DNA of 29,199 nucleotides from JALZDI01 sp035557095 (GTDB lineage Bacteria > Actinomycetota > Actinomycetes > Propionibacteriales > Nocardioidaceae), in contig DATMEB010000004.1 of assembly GCA_035557095.1 (NCBI GenBank), positions 1-29,199 on the forward strand, in the 5' to 3' direction. Positions 28,974 to 29,199 of the stretch are shown here, piece by piece. The notes under the pieces were generated by a model, which was not told where the DNA came from, searched no databases, and saw only the letters and a program-made list of their open reading frames with translations. The stretch's first letter is position 1. Each line of letters starts with the position of its first letter. Both the position numbers and the translations under genes were made by a program.

Positions 28974-29199
28974 GGCTTACCGGCCCGCCGAGCACGCCCC
29001 GCGCCGCCCTGTCGTCGGCCCTGTCCCGGCCCCTGACGCGGGCCGCCCTGGCGGGAGCCGGCCTGCGGCCGACGGCGTGGCCGGCCACCTCCGGCCCGGC
29101 GTGGGCCTCCCGATCGGGCCGAACCCGACACCTTGACCTCGGCCGACGGGGTGCCGGCCTGGGCCAGCGCCTCCGGCGTCATCGGCTGCGGGGCGGTGA
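28967..29199 (-). CDS. Arg/Gly-rich C-terminal tail of a gene cut by the window edge
   Basis: The frame is open from the right edge (codons from 29197) to a TAG at 28967-28969. It reads ...TAPQPMTPEALAQAGTPSAE, then VKVSGSARSGG and a long run rich in Arg, Gly, Pro and Gln, ending RAGKPQ. An RGG-like, basic, disordered tail of this kind is typical of DEAD-box RNA helicases or other RNA-binding proteins of actinobacteria, but none of the helicase motifs lie in the window, so the identity is only a guess. The first internal Met (29182) is unlikely to be a start because the frame is open upstream of it. It overlaps the convergent DUF6458-like gene by seven bases. Confidence 0.5.
   Translation of the reverse strand, partial: TAPQPMTPEALAQAGTPSAEVKVSGSARSGGPRRAGGGRPRRRPQAGSRQGGPRQGPGQGRRQGGAGRARRAGKPQ

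Overview
The window is about 29 kb of very GC-rich, densely packed chromosome with strong G/C third-position bias and many GTG starts. It comes from a high-GC Gram-positive actinobacterium. The gene content (a FadE5-type acyl-CoA dehydrogenase, ANTAR, CGNR and DivIVA-repeat proteins, a tiny Lys-rich actinobacterial protein) suggests a Nocardioides-like member of Propionibacteriales, but the genus is inference. I see no rRNA, tRNA, CRISPR array, insertion sequence or phage gene.

Layout. 1-4.7 kb: a truncated DUF899 gene, a frameshifted remnant of an alkyl sulfatase, a secreted TAP-like alpha/beta hydrolase, a group-2 sigma-70 factor, a 44-residue basic protein and an 86-residue protein made of two DivIVA repeats. 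4.8-8.2 kb: envelope and secreted functions, namely a lytic transglycosylase lipoprotein, a convergent chymotrypsin-fold protease, an AIM24 protein and a small helix-turn-helix protein. 8.2-15.2 kb: a six-gene minus-strand operon (CaiB/BaiF CoA-transferase, crotonase, thioesterase, TctC, TctB, TctA) with a divergent IclR regulator. It reads as uptake, CoA activation and processing of an unidentified carboxylate, with two tandem operator-like sites between the divergent genes. 15.3-20.2 kb: a collagen-repeat protein, a CGNR-azlC-azlD operon for branched-chain amino acid export, an ANTAR protein, a metallo-beta-lactamase/rhodanese protein of persulfide dioxygenase type and a STAS protein.

20.3-26.5 kb is the most coherent accessory block. 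A four-gene operon (FAD/NAD(P)-binding protein, MHS-type permease, SsuE-like FMN reductase, SsuD-like sulfonate monooxygenase) lies next to a TSUP/TauE-type sulfite exporter and a cysteine-free Rrf2 regulator. The proposed logic is sulfonate uptake, FMNH2-dependent desulfonation, and export of surplus sulfite under Rrf2 control. An MHS permease takes the place usually held by the SsuABC ABC transporter. 26.5-29.2 kb: a FadE5-like acyl-CoA dehydrogenase behind two tandem palindromes, a small DUF6458-type membrane protein, and the Arg/Gly-rich tail of a gene that runs off the right edge.

A second theme is small DNA structure at gene junctions. Two unrelated short tandem repeats (16-bp and 14-bp periods) each sit between convergent genes and end inside the minus-strand stop codon. 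Several promoter regions carry clear palindromes. All functional names rest on recognising protein families by eye; no search was run.
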